From Apus apus (Eukaryota > Chordata > Aves > Apodiformes > Apodidae), in the NCBI RefSeq assembly GCF_020740795.1, contig NC_067291.1, positions 19,995,280 to 20,059,279 on the forward strand: a DNA stretch of 64,000 bases, read 5' to 3'. The stretch's first letter is position 1. Each line of letters starts with the position of its first letter. Both the position numbers and the translations under genes were made by a program. The notes under the pieces are model-generated. The model searched no databases and had not been told where the DNA came from. It saw nothing but the letters and a program-made list of their open reading frames with translations. Of the stretch, positions 36,844 to 47,506 are shown piece after piece.

Positions 36844-37631
36844 CTAAAATTGGGGCACAGAAATGCATACTAAACATACACACTTGGGACTAGTATCAGC
36901 AATTGAATCTTTAGCTACATTTTATTCTCTCAAAGTCGGTTGCTCATTCTGGATCATATGGGGGAAAAAGTACATAATAGCTGGTGTGGGTCCTTCATTC
37001 ACCTTGGATTTGATTCCAGAAACTCCTTTAATTAAACTCCTCCTTTGATTTGTCTTTTTCAAGCACCATAAAATCAAATGTTTTGCAGAGGGTACACTCA
37101 AAGGGAAATACAAGTGAAGTGCCACAGGGAATGAAGATGTGTTACTCTAGGTTTTACTCTGAATTAAATTACTGGGATGTATCTGCATCTTGCAGCTTGC
37201 TGTTGTATTGCAGATACTCATCTAGAACCAAAGCAAATGTGTTTAATGTCCAAATGGTCAAAAAAGTACAAAAAAGACTGTACTTTCCACTGCAGTTCAG
37301 CAACCAACAGCCATCATTCTTCACCAGAGAGTATCACCAACATCCACTAATATGAATTTTTCAGGTACCTGGCAGAGCATGCTGGCATATTGAGAATGGG
37401 ATCCACAGAGCCCATTTTCAGCAAGCTTCTAAGATTCTGGTTCAGTTTTAACCACAACTAGCTTAAAACTTCTGCTTCTAGTTACAAGAGGAACCTGGCT
37501 CTTCACAATCAGATCTCAAGCCCAGGATCCCACAGATATTTTGAGAAACAATTGTGTTGATTTAATTAGAAAATAAATTACTGTGCAAGGTTAATAACTA
37601 AGTCAGGATGGAACTTCTCTGGGTTTCATAC
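36844..37631 (-). other. AAGAB intron 3, nothing recognised
   Basis: 788-base intron without recognised features. Confidence 0.7.
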
Positions 37632-37728
37632 CATCTTCAGATACTCTGTTACAAACCAGGATCATGACTTCTGGTAACCACTCCTCTGTCAGGGGAAGCC
37701 ATTTGGAGACACTATCCAGTCCAGACTT
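37632..37728 (-). CDS. AAGAB: AAGAB coding exon 3
   Basis: 97 bases reading [20 protein letters not shown] then [12 protein letters not shown], with a ctttag acceptor and a gtatga donor. This is the centre of the Rab-like fold; VMILVCNR occupies the strand that in true GTPases carries NKxD. Confidence 0.97.
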
Positions 37729-38683
37729 CTAAAGGGGGGAAAATGGTAAAAGTTATTTTGAATACATCCTCAAATACTTTTAATATTAAATAACGGATCA
37801 TATTAGAAGCAAATGAAGTAAGGAAATACACTAGGCTGCATGTATCATAGATACCAAGTATGTTTAAGATACTTGTGTATAAGTCAACTTCTGATTAGAA
37901 CACAACTTCCTTCTGACTCCTGACTTCCCTCACAGGTGAGTTAATCCTACTGCCCTGGGCCTCCCTTTCATGTTTAATATTAATTATGCAATCTTAGTGT
38001 AGATTAGGAAAGATTTTTAGCTAAGGCTGATCATAAGAACTTCACTTTCAGCATGTCAGGCTTAGTATGCAGCTGTTCCATCTTCCACACTGAGGTGGAT
38101 ATTATGGGGGCTGCTGAACTACTCCCACTGTTCTGGTTCAGGCTGAGACAGCCCCAAGATGTCTGGTTAAAGGTCTCTGTTGAAAGTGCTTTGCATCCTT
38201 TCCCATCTCTGGTGAAAACCAGCTACTTATTTACAGTTTTGGGGGCCTTAGGATCTTTCTGGGTGCTGCTAAAGCATTGTTGTTGCTGCTGCCGCCAGCT
38301 TAGTAGAAAGAACTTTGGATGAAATGCTAGGACTGAATCTTAACAGTTAGCTGCCTCATTCCTGACTATCCTAAAGCAGCCTTGCTGAACTGGTACCAGC
38401 TTGGAGTACAGGTGGAGCTGGTGGGCTGGGGGAGGAGCTGCCTAGCTTTGTGGCATCTCTCCACCTTCAAACCTTTCTTCCAGCTGGAGTATTATACTAA
38501 AAGGGAAGAAAACTGTTTCCACTGATAGCAGGCATAATTTAACATTGATCTACTGACAATTAATAGACCAGCCTGAAAGGAATGGCTGGCACAAGATGGA
38601 GAGAATGTGATTTGTGGTTATCACTGTGCTGAGGCAACTACATCATCCAGACCAAGCACTAGAATAAAGTAGGGGAATCTTAC
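37729..38683 (-). other. AAGAB intron 2, nothing recognised
   Basis: 955-base intron without recognised features. Confidence 0.7.
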
Positions 38684-38874
38684 TGTGGTGCTGTCGAAGT
38701 ACACAACAAATGCCTGCACAGATTCAGCAACCTCTTCAGTGACAAGAAAGGTGTCTGGTACCACACAGAGGTGAATATCTGCAGAATAATATTTATTGTC
38801 TATTGTCCAGGGGTAAAAATTCACTCTTCCACTTGTAATTGCACCCACAGTAAGGTCATCTTTCCCTGTGATAC
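38684..38874 (-). CDS. AAGAB: AAGAB coding exon 2
   Basis: 191 bases reading [60 protein letters not shown] and DSTT. The acceptor is ttccag and the donor gtaaga. The phase with exon 1 (one base carried over) is consistent. Confidence 0.98.
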
Positions 38875-40585
38875 CTGGAAGAAAGAAAATGAATGAGACA
38901 GATGACAACCAGCATCAAGAACATAATTTGTCTAGAGAAGTTTGGGACAATGCCAACACAGAGCTATCCCTACTTACTATAATAAACAGCATATATTTAA
39001 GATCTTTAAAAATTCAAACTCAATTTGTTACTGTGTCCTAGAGTGTATTACTTAGCTTTCCAAAGAGTTTATTAGCTAGCTTTCAAAATAAAATATGGTA
39101 AAGAAAGAAAGCATTTTTTCCTGGAAATGCCTTTTAAAGTGTTAGCCTCAAACTCATTACCTGCAAACAGGAGGGAATACCTAGACTTCATTACAGCAGA
39201 CACAAACCTTCCATCTTTGGTCAGATGGAAAGAACTGCTTGACTGTGATTAAAACCTGAAGCTAACTAATGAAAAAATAAACCAAGTTGCTACAATTCAG
39301 TTGTAATTCCCATTAAATTCCATGTAGGAGTTCAACAATTAAAAGCCAAGGCAGTGTTTTGATAATGTCATGTTAAGCACTGCCCTTCGTGTGCTGGTAG
39401 CAACCTCCACTGTCTGCAGTCTCATAGCATGACAGCCACCTGGTGGAGCTGAGGTACAGTTGGTAGCAGAGCACCCCATCTATACCCTCCTGGAAAGGGC
39501 AGAGTATCTTGTCCAAGCTGGACAGCCCTACGGCCACTTTATACACAGGGCAATTATATATTAATTGACTGAGTCATTCAGAATTTCCTTGGACATCACA
39601 AGAGGTAAAAAACATTAAATAAAGTATATGGGCCTTCAAAGATTTTAAGGGTCGTATTTTAAAGGTAATGAGACAGTTCCTCGAGATGACAGAATAGGCT
39701 GTTCCCTGAACAGCCTGGGCATTAATTTGAAATGATCTGTGTCTTATCAATAAAAAGGCAGGTAAACCCACTGCTGAGGTTGCCACAGAAAGGTTCAATG
39801 ATTGTTGCAGCTAACTGCAATGTCTGAGAAATGACTGGTGAATGAGTGTGGTGCACAAGGTAGCACAGAGCAGAGCTCTAAACCAGAAGGAATTATTTGC
39901 AGCAGTGAGGAGAAGGACACAGTGAATCTGAGGGAGGAGTTTGACCTTGGAAACAAGCCTGGGATGGAATTGCCTGTCTAGGTTTCTCAAAAAAAAAAAA
40001 GGCAAGGGAAAAAGAAAGGAAAAAGAGTGCCACATCTACGTGTTTTCTTCCAGGCTAAGAAAGTTTGACTTTTTAATTTGGATGACAATAGTTTTCAAAG
40101 TAATTGGTCTTCAGGCAGAAGCTATTCTGTGACTAGACTATCCCTGTCACCCTAGGGCTGGGGGATGTGACACTGAGTTATTACCACACAAACCCCGATG
40201 CTGAACTTTTCATCCTTAGAGCACTGGCTTGTTCATACAAACATGGGAACTATCAGTCCAGTTAACCAAAAGCAGTGATCTTGAAAGGTTTTCATTCTTT
40301 CACAGCTATTTAATCACACTTTAGCAGCACACATCAGTTCCAGTGGCACATAAAAGCTGTTTTCTCCATTCTTATGTTGTAAAAGCTTGGACATGTGGAT
40401 CTCTGCTTGCCCTGCAACAGCTCATGGTGAGACTGGGGTCACCCTGCAGCAGGTATCTCCACCTTGTTTGCACTAGCTGATGTTATGCTCTACTGATACG
40501 AGGCAAACACCCAGGCGTCCTTTTTCAGGAAAGCACACAACAGCTTCTCAGTTTTAAACCCAAACTTTTCAGTTGAGGCTACACA

Positions 40586-40690
40586 AATCACAGAATGATA
40601 GAATGGCTTCAGTTGGAAGGGACCTTAAAGATCTAGTACCACCCTTCAAGTCATACATCAGGTCTCCCCCTTCTTCAGAAATCTCTCCAA
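40586..40690 (-). mobile_element. CR1 LINE 3' end, antisense
   Basis: Starts 'aatcacagaatgatagaatgg' and continues 'agttggaagggaccttaaagatct', the reverse complement of the CR1 terminus. It degrades after about 100 bases. Confidence 0.9.
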
Positions 40691-42619
40691 GTAATGAGCA
40701 AAACAGATCATCAAACAAGAGTGTATCACTTTAAAAATCTATGGCTTTCATGTACATATTCTGTTATAATAAAAGCATTTTAGAAATACTAGTTAAGTGC
40801 TATATATGGTATAATTTAGCTTGGTATCTTTGGTAAAAAGGAGTATATTAATAGATGTGCTAAATGTTACTAGACTGGGAGGTTTTTTTTAAACATATGA
40901 GAGCCAATGGAGTAGCTTTCGCTCTGGATATAATGTGATAAAATTCCAGCAACTGGGAGAGTAAACAGGTTATGCAGGTAATGTCACTGTGCATGTCCAA
41001 AATCCAGGGATGCCTTTTCTTTCTGGAATTATCTGCTGCCTAATTTTTCAAATGCAGGCATGAATTTCATTTTCTGCCCTGAAAAACAGACGTTTTGTTT
41101 GCAGGTTTTGAATGCCACAGAAAATATGCTGTAAAACTAGTGTTTTGACAGTTAAATAAGTGAAAATCAGCTCTGAACCAACAACTGCAAAGCAGTGCTA
41201 TGAGAAGCTAACAGCAAAAGAGCCCAGAGAAATTACTGAAATCCAGAAAACTGGGAATAAGACTTAGAAAGCCAAAAGGAGGAAAACAGGGTGAGGAAGT
41301 GAAGTCAGTTCAAAAGTCACTCAGTGAAGTTAGCTACCACAGCAAGAATCCAAAAGGAAAGAACTTCTTTCCTATCAGCTTTTCTATATCTTTTGTGAGA
41401 ACTTTTCACATTTGCTTTATAAACAACTTTTTTTTTTGTTGCTACTAAAGGGTTCATGGACAACTTTAGGCCTCAAAAAACTGCTGGAAGAATGAAGTGT
41501 TCCACTTCCCATTGCTTGCTACTGTTCCTGTATTTTCAGCAGTTGTCTTTCATCCCATTGTGCTTCCAATTACCCATCATTTATCCCAAGAGCTTTTGCC
41601 AACCCCCTGTGAAATGTCTCTCCCAGTAAAAATAGATGTTGCACACTGAACTCGGGGGGCTGCAGGAACCTTCTGAAAGGATTCAGACTTGCTGTGTCTC
41701 AGCCTGCACGTAGGGTTCTAAGAAATTACAGCAAAACAGCCTGATTACTGATGGCAGGAAACTGAATGCACTTTGGGCTTCTTGTGAATAGTTCTCTGCC
41801 ACAAAAGTCACTTGGACCATATTTGTTTTTGGCCTTTAAACAAGCAGAGACTACAAAAAAAATATACACTGCAACTCAAACCGAGTTGTCATGGATATAT
41901 TCTATGTTGGAACTGGTTTTAAAGATTCAAGGCATTTCTTTCCAGACAGCCTGTTTTAATGAAAAAGGTATATTCAGCCAGAATAGTTTCATATCTAATT
42001 TAAAGAATATTCATCAGAATAGAAGCCATTAAGTTTTATTTGGATACAGAATAAATGTCTAGAGAAGTAACATGGGAAAATGAGGTGGCTTGTCAGACTT
42101 GCCTCTAGTTGAGTTACTTATTTTTAAACTGCCCAGCCATTGAAAGTGTCAGTGGTTTGCCATCCAAAGAGGCTGGAAAACCAACTGAGTCACCCTCTGA
42201 CCACAACAGTACGGGGGTCTACTGGGCTGACTTAATTAACTTGCTTTTTTGTAGAGCAGAAGTGGCTTGTTTGGATGACAGGAATGCAGACAGCCTCCAA
42301 ATGCATCCCCATTAAAGAGTACCAAAAACATGCATGGAAAAGTTCATGCCAGAAAAGGACATGGCTTACTGTCATTCAAAAACATGATTTGGAGTTCAAG
42401 GTCCTCTAAGAAACATGGCAGCTACCAACACTGAACACTTCTGTTACTGAAGTAACTTTTATGATATTAACTCCTGACTACTAATGAAAACATCCTGTAT
42501 TTCACTTGTGCATAAAAGCATTTCAGAGCAAGAGATGCTGCTTCCCCTCCAAGACAAATTGAGGCTAGGGACCAAAGAGACCATTTCTAAGCCAGCTCCA
42601 GTACCATGCTCAGGTCATT

Positions 42620-42693
42620 TGGACTTGGGAGAGTTAGACTGTGGTTGGACACAATCTTAAAGGTCTTCTCCAAGCAGAATGATTCTGTGATTA
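42620..42693 (+). mobile_element. CR1 LINE 3' end, short and degenerate
   Basis: 'ggttggacacaatcttaaaggtcttctccaagcagaatgattctgtga' matches only the last part of a CR1. Confidence 0.8.
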
Positions 42694-45261
42694 CCTCCTG
42701 TGTACACTGACACTATTCACCTAAAAGCCCCTGTACTAATGCTGACCTACACTGAGATCACATTTGTTGGACCTGGACCATTATTTGCCTCCAGTTTATC
42801 CCAGTTCATGACTCACTTGGCCCATTTTCTATCAGAAATCCATTTAGGAACACAACAGCAACTGAGACATGAGAACAGTTCACAGCTTGATCCAGCAACT
42901 GAAGGTGACTGGTATCATATAGCTCATGAACTTCCAAACTTCTGTGGAATCTGTCCAGAGCAAAAGCTTTTACTACCTCCAGGCAGTCAGCAGCTTAGGA
43001 TTTTCAGCAAATTCATTAGTTGTGTCCTTTCTTTACTCTCAACTACCTCTAATTTTTAATGAATTGGACAACATTCTGACCAATACTTTCAGGAATTAAC
43101 TTCAGCATCTTCTGACATTAATGCTCAATTTGCTGACTTAAACTTGCTACCTTTTAATGTCATGAGCTTGCATCTAGGCAAGATAAACTAAACCCCGGTT
43201 CAAAAGACAAGAGGCCATGGCAAAATGGTAAAACCTAACTTGCACTCTCTTTTTGTAATACAGAGGCTTAGTAAGTGCAAGGCAGCAAATACTGCTTTAA
43301 AAGGAGAGCTGGAGACCAGAAGCAACTTTTTTATGAAAAGAGCTGAATAATAAACATCCAGATGTAGATCTGGCCACTTGCTGCAGTGTTCCCTGTCCTC
43401 CAATACCCATCTGATATTTAAACACTACTATATGTGTTTAATAGTAATTTTTTTCAGAATCATTACAACTGCTCTTTGCAGGTTTTCTTGTCCAAAGGGA
43501 TTAAAGCGTTGATTGCTATTCCCAGTGGTTTTCAGGTTCAATATCTGATGTAACAGTATAATTTAGTATAATGTGACAATGCCCCTACTTGATCCCAAGT
43601 TCTCCTAGTTGGTAGGTACACCAAGTAGTTCTCACATTCTGGGCCTTGAGAGCCACCTGGTGGAATATACCATAAAAATACTCCTGCAAACTACACGAGG
43701 AGTAAAGAACTCAGAAATATCCTGTGAGGGAGGAGAGTGGTAAACAGTCAAAAAAAGAGGAGAAAAAAATCACACCAGGCAGCCCTTATCTGTTGGCCAG
43801 CATTTTGGAAATCTAAAACAATCTTATTTGCTGTTTTAATTTGTGATAAATATATTTGAGAAGCACCAGTCCTATTCTGTGCATTTTATATAGCTTTGTT
43901 TTGCCACAACATCTAACAAAAGCATTCAGGGTATCTCACAGACACCTGAAAGAGTAAAAATGTATCTAGCAAATATTCTACAATATTTTGTAGCAAATAT
44001 ACTGAAATACTCTTCTCATCCTCAAACCATTTCTTAACAGGGTGAAACACCTGGGGGGAAAAAAGCCTTGTAATTAGCCTGGAAGCTTCTGGCAGGCAGC
44101 AGGTGAAATGGGTTCTCACACACCTGCTAGAAGTGAACACACTAAGTGGCTTCTTTCTAATTAGAAAACAGGTTTGCCTACAAAGAGCACCAGGAACTCA
44201 AAATTCTCATGGTAATTATTTTAGCAAATTATATATTTCAGGAATATTTTAATGTCTTGTGAAGCAGCCCAACCAGAAGACTCTAAGATTCCACTTTTGA
44301 TACCAGAAAACTATAGAAACGTAGACATTTAAAAGTGAGTGCCATTAAAAAAAAATCAGAAGTTAACTTTTCAGACTTTCTCAGACTCAACAGCATTTCT
44401 GTGAAGCTTTTTCCTCACCTTTTTTGTTTAATTTCACTATGCAAAAGAATCAAACCTACAGGAGCCTTGAAAAATTCCTTCTAATTTGCTTACACCTTCC
44501 TGAAAATGAAGCAATACTAAGATTTTTTTTTTTACAGAAACTTCTTATTCTTTGGTATGGAATCCCCTTAAATAATTCAGTATCAAGCCAGCTGCTCTGA
44601 GTAGCCTTTGGCTGCAGGCCTTGTACTGCCATTGTTTCAAAATCTGGTTTAATGAGATGGAGGGAGCCAGTCCCTGGGGTAGCCCTCTGCTTCACCAGGG
44701 TCTGACATCTTGCTCAGAAACAATCAAACAAATGCAGAAAAGAGGCTGGGGCTGTTAAGTGATATGTCTTAGTACCCACACCAAATGGTTCATGACAGTT
44801 TCCTAAAAAGCAAAGCTGTACCAGCAAAACCACCAAGATTTCTAATCAGCTTCTTCCTGGAATCCCCTTGGTTTTACTAAAAATTCTATTGAAGTTTTCT
44901 CTACTATCAAGTCTTATTTTCATGTTCCCTTTTTCAAGCCATAAAAAGGGGGATTGGGTTCCAAGAAAACCACTTCCTAGAGAATGAATCTGAGGTATTG
45001 ATATGGAGTAAGTGTAATCCACAAGTCTGCCAATTGCAGAAAGGAGGAATTTTTTTGCTTTCCCTTCTTATGGTTCTGCACTGGGACAAGAAACAGTCTA
45101 ATGCATGAAAGGAAAGCAAAAGTAAAGCAAGAATTCAGACCCACCAGGAATTTATAGAAGTTCTACTGTCCTTGGCATCCAAGATACTCTGTTCACTTCA
45201 TAAACAGAAAGATGAAACCAAAGGGGACTGATTGTATCTAGTCTGCTGTTGTTTCTCCCTT

Positions 45262-45412
45262 GCTCTGGTGTCCCCATCCCTGGCAGTGTTGAAGGGCAGG
45301 TTGGATGGGGCTTGGAGCAGCCTGGGCTGGTGGGAGGTGTCCCTGCCCATGCAGGGGTGGGACTGGATGGCCTGGAAGGTCCCTTCCCAGCCCAACCAGC
45401 TCATGATTCCGT
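45262..45412 (+). mobile_element. CR1 LINE 3' fragment, sense, young subfamily
   Basis: 'ggcagtgttgaagggcaggttggatggggcttggagcagcctgg' through 'gactggatggcctggaaggtcccttcc', ending near 'catgattccg'. It belongs to the same subfamily as the copies at 52946 and 61852 (in opposite orientation). Confidence 0.93.
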
Positions 45413-45689
45413 CTTGCCTGCTCCTCGGTATGGGAAGGTACAGAATGAACAGTGTGCGGCCACACACAGTCTCTCCTAAACAGCTTATTTTTCTTTTTCC
45501 AAGCAGCAAGGAGGCCCCTGACGCCCTCCTCAAGGGCCGGCGGCCAAAGGCCGCAGGCAGGGCCCGGGTGGCCGCCCGGAGAGGGGACGGCGTGTGAGGA
45601 GAGGACGGGGCTCCCCCTGAGGGTGCGGGCTGGCGGGGCGGAGCTGCCAGGCCGCGGCCTGCGATGCCGGGCGGGCCGGGGGTACTCAC

Positions 45690-45762
45690 GTTTGACGAGC
45701 TCCTGGGCCGGGAAGCCGGCGGCGCAGCTGGTGAGCAGCGCGAAGGGCCCGGCCGCCGCCAT
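45690..45762 (-). CDS. AAGAB: AAGAB coding exon 1 (N terminus)
   Basis: 73 bases. On the minus strand, ATG at 45762-45760 in a strong context (gcc ATG g) reads MAAAGPFALLTSCAAGFPAQ then ELVK, and the exon ends before gtgagt. The pattern MAAGxxxALxTSC matches the human N terminus. No upstream in-frame ATG competes. Confidence 0.96.
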
Positions 45763-45930
45763 GGCGCGCGCCGCCGCTTCCGGCCCCGCCGCTACCACCG
45801 GGGCGGGGGGAGGCGCCGGGGCCGCCGCAGCCGGGCGGGAGCGGGGGGAGCGCGCCGGGCCCCGCTGCCGCGCGCCCTCCTCCCCGCGCGGGGCCGGGTG
45901 GTGCGGCCCGTGGCTGCGGGCGGGGGCGCC

Positions 45931-45954
45931 ATGGCGGGCGGGCCGGAGGGGCAG
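45931..45954 (+). CDS. IQCH: IQCH coding exon 1 (MAGGPEGQ)
   Basis: ATG in a strong context (gcgcc ATG g) followed by eight codons and a cag|gtgggt donor, phase 0. A farther ATG at 45664 is in the same frame, but it lies within AAGAB intron 1 and the divergent promoter, so it is not preferred. Confidence 0.7.
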
Positions 45955-45967
45955 GTGGGTCCGGCGG

Positions 45968-46051
45968 GTCCCGCAGCCCCGTCCCGCAGCCCCGTCCCGC
46001 AGCCCCGTCCCGCAGCCCCGTCCTGCAGCCCCGTCCTGCCCCCGCAGCCCC
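45968..46051. repeat. 13-bp GC-rich minisatellite (gtcccgcagcccc)n
   Basis: Four exact units, one with a c-to-t change, and a last expanded unit run head to tail immediately after IQCH exon 1. G-runs occur on the minus strand. Confidence 0.95.
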
Positions 46052-46421
46052 GGGCGCCTGAGGCGCGGGCGTCGCGGCCTCCCTGAGGGGAAAGGGCGGG
46101 CTCGGCACCTGCCCGGGGCGGCGGCGGCGTCGCCGGTGGGTTCTGGCCAAAAGCTCGGCCTGTGTGAGCGATACGGGTCGGAGCGTCACGGGACCCGCAA
46201 CTTTTTTGGGTTAGCGCAGCGTAAATGTGGATTTTTTGACTTGGGCTGGCGTCGCCTCCTCACAGGCTGCCCCTCCTTTTCAGTCCCTCCTCAAGGCTTT
46301 CGAGGTCTCTGTGTCCAGGGGGGTTTTTGAGACGTCTGAGGAAACAACATTCCCTGGCAAAGGACCTCGGTCTTAAAGTTATTGCCATTGCTTTGTGAGA
46401 ATTATTTTTAAATTAAGGGGC

Positions 46422-46444
46422 TTTTTTTTTTTTTTTTTTTTTTT
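46422..46444 (+). repeat. T23 homopolymer
   Basis: An uninterrupted run of 23 T directly followed by cag, which resembles a splice acceptor (tttcag at 46447). It lies in IQCH intron 1. Confidence 0.9.
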
Positions 46445-46631
46445 CAGGCTTTCTGCAATGGCTTTAAAGCAATTTGCTTTATACTGTCTTATTTATAAAA
46501 GTACAGCAGCATGGGAAGTTACATGTATTTCCTTCTTGTACTTAGGAATAATTTAATTTGGATTCAGTTCTGCTACATAATCCCATCGGTTTTGGTCATG
46601 GGTATAATTTTTATCATAACTTGCTATTTAG

Positions 46632-46748
46632 GTTCAAGAAGATCTTCACAAATTTAGAGTGACAAATATGAACTTGAAAGGAAATGTAAAAGCTGTGGAT
46701 ATTAGCAACCTCGAAACAGCAATTGAAAGACCTGAACTTGGGCTCAGA
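46632..46748 (+). CDS. IQCH: IQCH coding exon 2
   Basis: 117 bases, phase 0 to 0, reading VQEDLHKFRVTNMNLKGNVK then AVDISNLETAIERPELGLR. Acceptor atttag, donor gtaagt. The second half is the segment I recognise from vertebrate IQCH. Confidence 0.92.
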
Positions 46749-46974
46749 GTAAGTAAAATTGAACCCATCCAGAAGACAATTCAGTTTTTGAGATCTCTGT
46801 CAGTTCACTTGGAGTACAGGGAGTCATTTATTTGTCACCCTGCAAGATCTGTTGCTGATGAGCAGATGATGGGATTCATCCATCCATCTGGATTGCTACA
46901 TTAACCAAGTTAAATAATTTTTATCTCCTTCATACCTTTGTAATAGTCTAAAAATTATTTTTTCCCTCTAACAG

Positions 46975-47072
46975 AAACATGCTGAAAATTATTTAAATGC
47001 TATAGACAGACAAATGTTAACTGTTTCTCCTGCTGATAATAAAGAAGTACATTCAAAAGAGCCCCCTAAATG
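46975..47072 (+). CDS. IQCH: IQCH coding exon 3
   Basis: 98 bases reading KHAENYLNAIDRQMLTVSPA then DNKEVHSKEPPK, ending in phase 2 (first two bases of a Trp codon). Acceptor taacag, donor gtaagt. Confidence 0.92.
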
Positions 47073-47391
47073 GTAAGTAAAACAGCTGTTTTACTGGAGA
47101 GACAATGTGAGTAGCAAGACAGAAAAACTGGTGTTTTGTGAAGGAAATGGGAGTATTGGTCCAGAAAAGGTTATTTTGGGCATTTGCTATTTTGGTTTTA
47201 TTTTGAGTTAAACAGTAAAAAGCAACTGCAGTTCTAAGTAGCTACTGCAGCCTTCCGACTCCAGTGATTTTGTTCACTAAACTCAAATTTAGATAAAAAT
47301 ACGTATTCAACCAGGTGGAAGCAGTATGGGTTTAACAGGTAAAATCAAAGTAATTGTTAAAAAGCTCACTCCCTGTTTCTTTCTAAATCAG
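47073..47391 (+). other. IQCH intron 3, nothing recognised
   Basis: 319-base intron without recognised features. Confidence 0.8.
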
Positions 47392-47506
47392 GGGCCTCCG
47401 TTTTGGTGCTTCTCAGAAACAGCTGATTTTACCACCAGTACCTGTTGAGCCCATGAGTGCCCAGGCGTGCAGCAAGTCAGCACCACGCGTTCCTCAGAGC
47501 TCACAG
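47392..47506 (+). CDS. IQCH: IQCH coding exon 4
   Basis: 115 bases completing Trp and reading GLRFGASQKQLILPPVPVEP then MSAQACSKSAPRVPQSSQ, ending in phase 0. The acceptor is atcag. The donor is the poor cag|gtctga; reading through it gives Val and then TGA at 47510-47512, which would make a 119-residue product. Confidence 0.82.

Larger units (their letters stand above)
38875..45689 (-). other. AAGAB intron 1, with three CR1 tails
   Basis: 6.8 kb first intron. CR1 3' ends lie at 40586-40690 (antisense), 42620-42693 and 45262-45412. The rest is AT-rich. Open frames near 42700-43059 and 41766-42032 show no family. Confidence 0.75.
24307..45762 (-). other. AAGAB: AAGAB gene, complete coding region
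   Basis: AAGAB (p34, alpha- and gamma-adaptin binding protein) is a cytosolic chaperone that stabilises AP-1 and AP-2 hemicomplexes during assembly of clathrin adaptors. Loss of one copy in humans causes punctate palmoplantar keratoderma. Ten coding exons on the minus strand join exactly in phase. They give 945 bases, 314 codons plus TAA; human AAGAB has 315 residues. The N-terminal part (about residues 1-175) is the Rab-like pseudo-GTPase fold, including [20 protein letters not shown] and [11 protein letters not shown] variable acidic and Ser-rich linker follows (about 179-237). The C-terminal conserved helical part runs from [13 protein letters not shown] to GLSSDEEN. The gene is flanked by SMAD3 (convergent) and IQCH (divergent), as in mammals. 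Confidence 0.97.
45525..46200. promoter_or_regulatory. CpG-rich bidirectional promoter of AAGAB and IQCH
   Basis: A sharp GC- and CpG-dense island appears in otherwise AT-rich DNA. The AAGAB ATG (45762, minus) and IQCH ATG (45931, plus) are about 170 bp apart, head to head. A GC box (ggggcgggg, 45800-45808) and an ETS-type site (CCGGAAG on the minus strand, 45777-45783) lie between or next to the starts. No TATA box is seen. These traits are typical of divergent housekeeping promoters. Transcription start sites are not determined by the sequence. Confidence 0.85.
45955..46631 (+). other. IQCH intron 1, GC minisatellite and T23 tract
   Basis: 677-base intron. Its 5' part is CpG island with a 13-bp tandem repeat. 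It has a T23 run at 46422-46444. The long open frame across 45452-46330 is a GC-content effect. Confidence 0.75.

Noticed and set aside
45664..46086. Upstream in-frame ATG (45664) for IQCH
   Set aside because: It would add 89 Arg/Gly-rich residues, read across AAGAB exon 1 on the opposite strand, and start in AAGAB intron 1.
45452..46330. 292-codon plus-strand frame across the CpG island
   Set aside because: Arg/Gly/Ala/Pro-rich translation of GC-rich DNA that overlaps AAGAB exon 1 antisense and a minisatellite. Stops are simply rare at this GC content.
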